Source: an uncultured euryarchaeote (GTDB lineage: Archaea; Thermoplasmatota; Poseidoniia; Poseidoniales; Thalassarchaeaceae). Taken from it: DNA of 11,152 nucleotides. The stretch lies in contig CALEIW010000239.1 in the NCBI GenBank assembly GCA_937876055.1, forward strand, positions 1 to 11,152. Direction: 5' to 3'. Below are positions 10,261-11,152 of this stretch, in pieces. Position 1 is the first letter of the stretch. Each line of letters begins with the position of its first letter. The notes under the pieces are model-generated. The model saw only the letters and a program-made list of their open reading frames with translations, searched no databases and was not told the origin of the DNA. The translations under genes and the position numbers were made by a program.

Positions 10261-11152
10261 TCAATCGTGTTTGAGGCAGATGTTCATTGGTTCTGAGAAA
10301 AAGCCGAGACTCCAACGCCCACCTTCTCTTCCGACCCCACTATCCTTGACTCCACCAAATGGAACTCTCAAATCTCGATGTAGCCAAGTATTGACCCAAA
10401 CCATGCCAGTGTCAATATTTTCCGCAACTCTTTGTCCCCTTTCTAAGTCGCTAGTCCAAACGCTTCCCGCCAATCCATAGCGGGTGTTATTTGCAATCGC
10501 AATTGCTTCTTCTTCACTCTCAAATCGATGTATGGTTACAACAGGGCCGAAGATTTCCTCAGTTGTACATCGAGCATCTGTTGCTACACCTGAAATGACA
10601 GTAGGCGCCAGCCAATTGCCATGCTCGAACTCTTTTGGAAGACAGGGATATCCTCCTGTGAGTGTCTCGCCTCCCTCCTCCTTAGCCAACTCGACGTAAC
10701 TTTCCACTTTCGCGAGATGGTCTGCTGAAATCAATGCCCCTAATTGAGTAGATTCGTCCGAAGGGTCACCGATTTTCATTGATTCAACTGAATTGACAAA
10801 AGACTCAACAAATTCATCGTAAATTCCAGATTGGACAAGAATTCTAGAGCCGCATAGGCACACCTGTCCTTGGTTTAGGAATGCGGCTCTAGTCACTCCT
10901 TCGACGGTTTTCTCGAAATCACAGTCGTCGAATACTATGCTTGCATTCTTGCCGCCTAATTCTAGACTGAGTTTCTTGAACATTGGACTTGCGGCTGCAG
11001 CAACCTTGGCTCCGGTAGCCGTACCTCCTGTGAATGAGACAAGGTCAACATCCGGATGAGACGTTAGTGGGCCACCAGCACCTATTCCATCACCATGAAC
11101 TAGGTTAACGACTCCTTTTGGAAGGCCGACTTGATTAATAGTTTCCATTAGT
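10261..11152 (-). CDS. NAD(P)-dependent aldehyde dehydrogenase, ALDH8/semialdehyde-dehydrogenase-like (5' partial)
   Basis: The enzyme oxidises an aldehyde to a carboxylate with NAD(P). The last 296 or so residues are visible. The frame stays open to the right edge, so roughly 190 N-terminal residues, including most of the cofactor fold, are missing; the Met at 11148 is internal. Counted from that Met, the general base Glu is E63 in LELGGKNASIVF and the catalytic Cys is C97 in NQGQVCLCGSRI. FTGGTATG (39-46) is the NAD-binding turn and EEIFGPVVTI (197-206) a conserved family motif. The C-terminal WLHRDLRVPFGGVKDSGVGR (255-274) followed by SLGFFSEPMNICLK resembles the 2-aminomuconate/2-hydroxymuconate semialdehyde dehydrogenase branch (ALDH8). 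The true substrate cannot be read from this. It precedes fabH by 47 bp on the same strand. Family confidence is high, substrate confidence low. Confidence 0.93.
   Translation of the reverse strand, partial: LMETINQVGLPKGVVNLVHGDGIGAGGPLTSHPDVDLVSFTGGTATGAKVAAAASPMFKKLSLELGGKNASIVFDDCDFEKTVEGVTRAAFLNQGQVCLCGSRILVQSGIYDEFVESFVNSVESMKIGDPSDESTQLGALISADHLAKVESYVELAKEEGGETLTGGYPCLPKEFEHGNWLAPTVISGVATDARCTTEEIFGPVVTIHRFESEEEAIAIANNTRYGLAGSVWTSDLERGQRVAENIDTGMVWVNTWLHRDLRVPFGGVKDSGVGREGGRWSLGFFSEPMNICLKHD

Overview
The window looks like a piece of a marine planktonic archaeal genome, most likely Poseidoniales (Marine Group II). Three things point there: a partial gene for the archaeal RNA-exosome subunit Csl4, an archaeal-type radical SAM protein with a C-terminal helix-hairpin-helix, and a very large membrane-anchored surface protein with Asp-rich 'DTDGDGxGDN' calcium-binding repeats of the kind common in that group. 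The assignment is an inference from gene content; no rRNA or tRNA gene is present to settle it.

Left part (1-3088, + strand): the 3' part of a Csl4-like gene. Besides the S1 domain and zinc ribbon it carries a second CxxC-x17-CxxC zinc module, an RRM and an RGG-type tail in one open frame. A radical SAM/HhH protein (COG1031-like) follows. Middle (3145-8214, + strand): a protein of about 1,690 residues. It has a signal/anchor, an RCC1-like beta-propeller, Ca-binding Asp repeats, a long Cys-containing repeat array split by a PPC-like domain, more Asp repeats, one transmembrane helix and a cytoplasmic tail ending in a Trp-rich module. The array resolves into modules of 17 residues (51 bp).

Right of that (8296-9032, + strand): a nickel superoxide dismutase (sodN) with its 19-nt-overlapping maturation protease (sodX). 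The pair is preceded by a perfect 6-3-6 inverted repeat and a clear Shine-Dalgarno sequence. It is probably a self-contained oxidative-stress cassette: SodN is made with a short propeptide and SodX removes it to expose the Ni-binding His. A convergent intergenic stretch without genes (9033-9232) follows.

Right end (9233-11152, - strand): a FabH-type 3-oxoacyl-ACP synthase III, preceded on the same strand by the C-terminal part of an ALDH8-like aldehyde dehydrogenase that runs off the window. The two lie 47 bp apart and may be co-transcribed. The strongest candidates for something new are the Csl4-zinc-RRM fusion and the 17-residue repeat architecture of the giant surface protein; the Ni-SOD cassette in an archaeal context also merits checking as a transfer.
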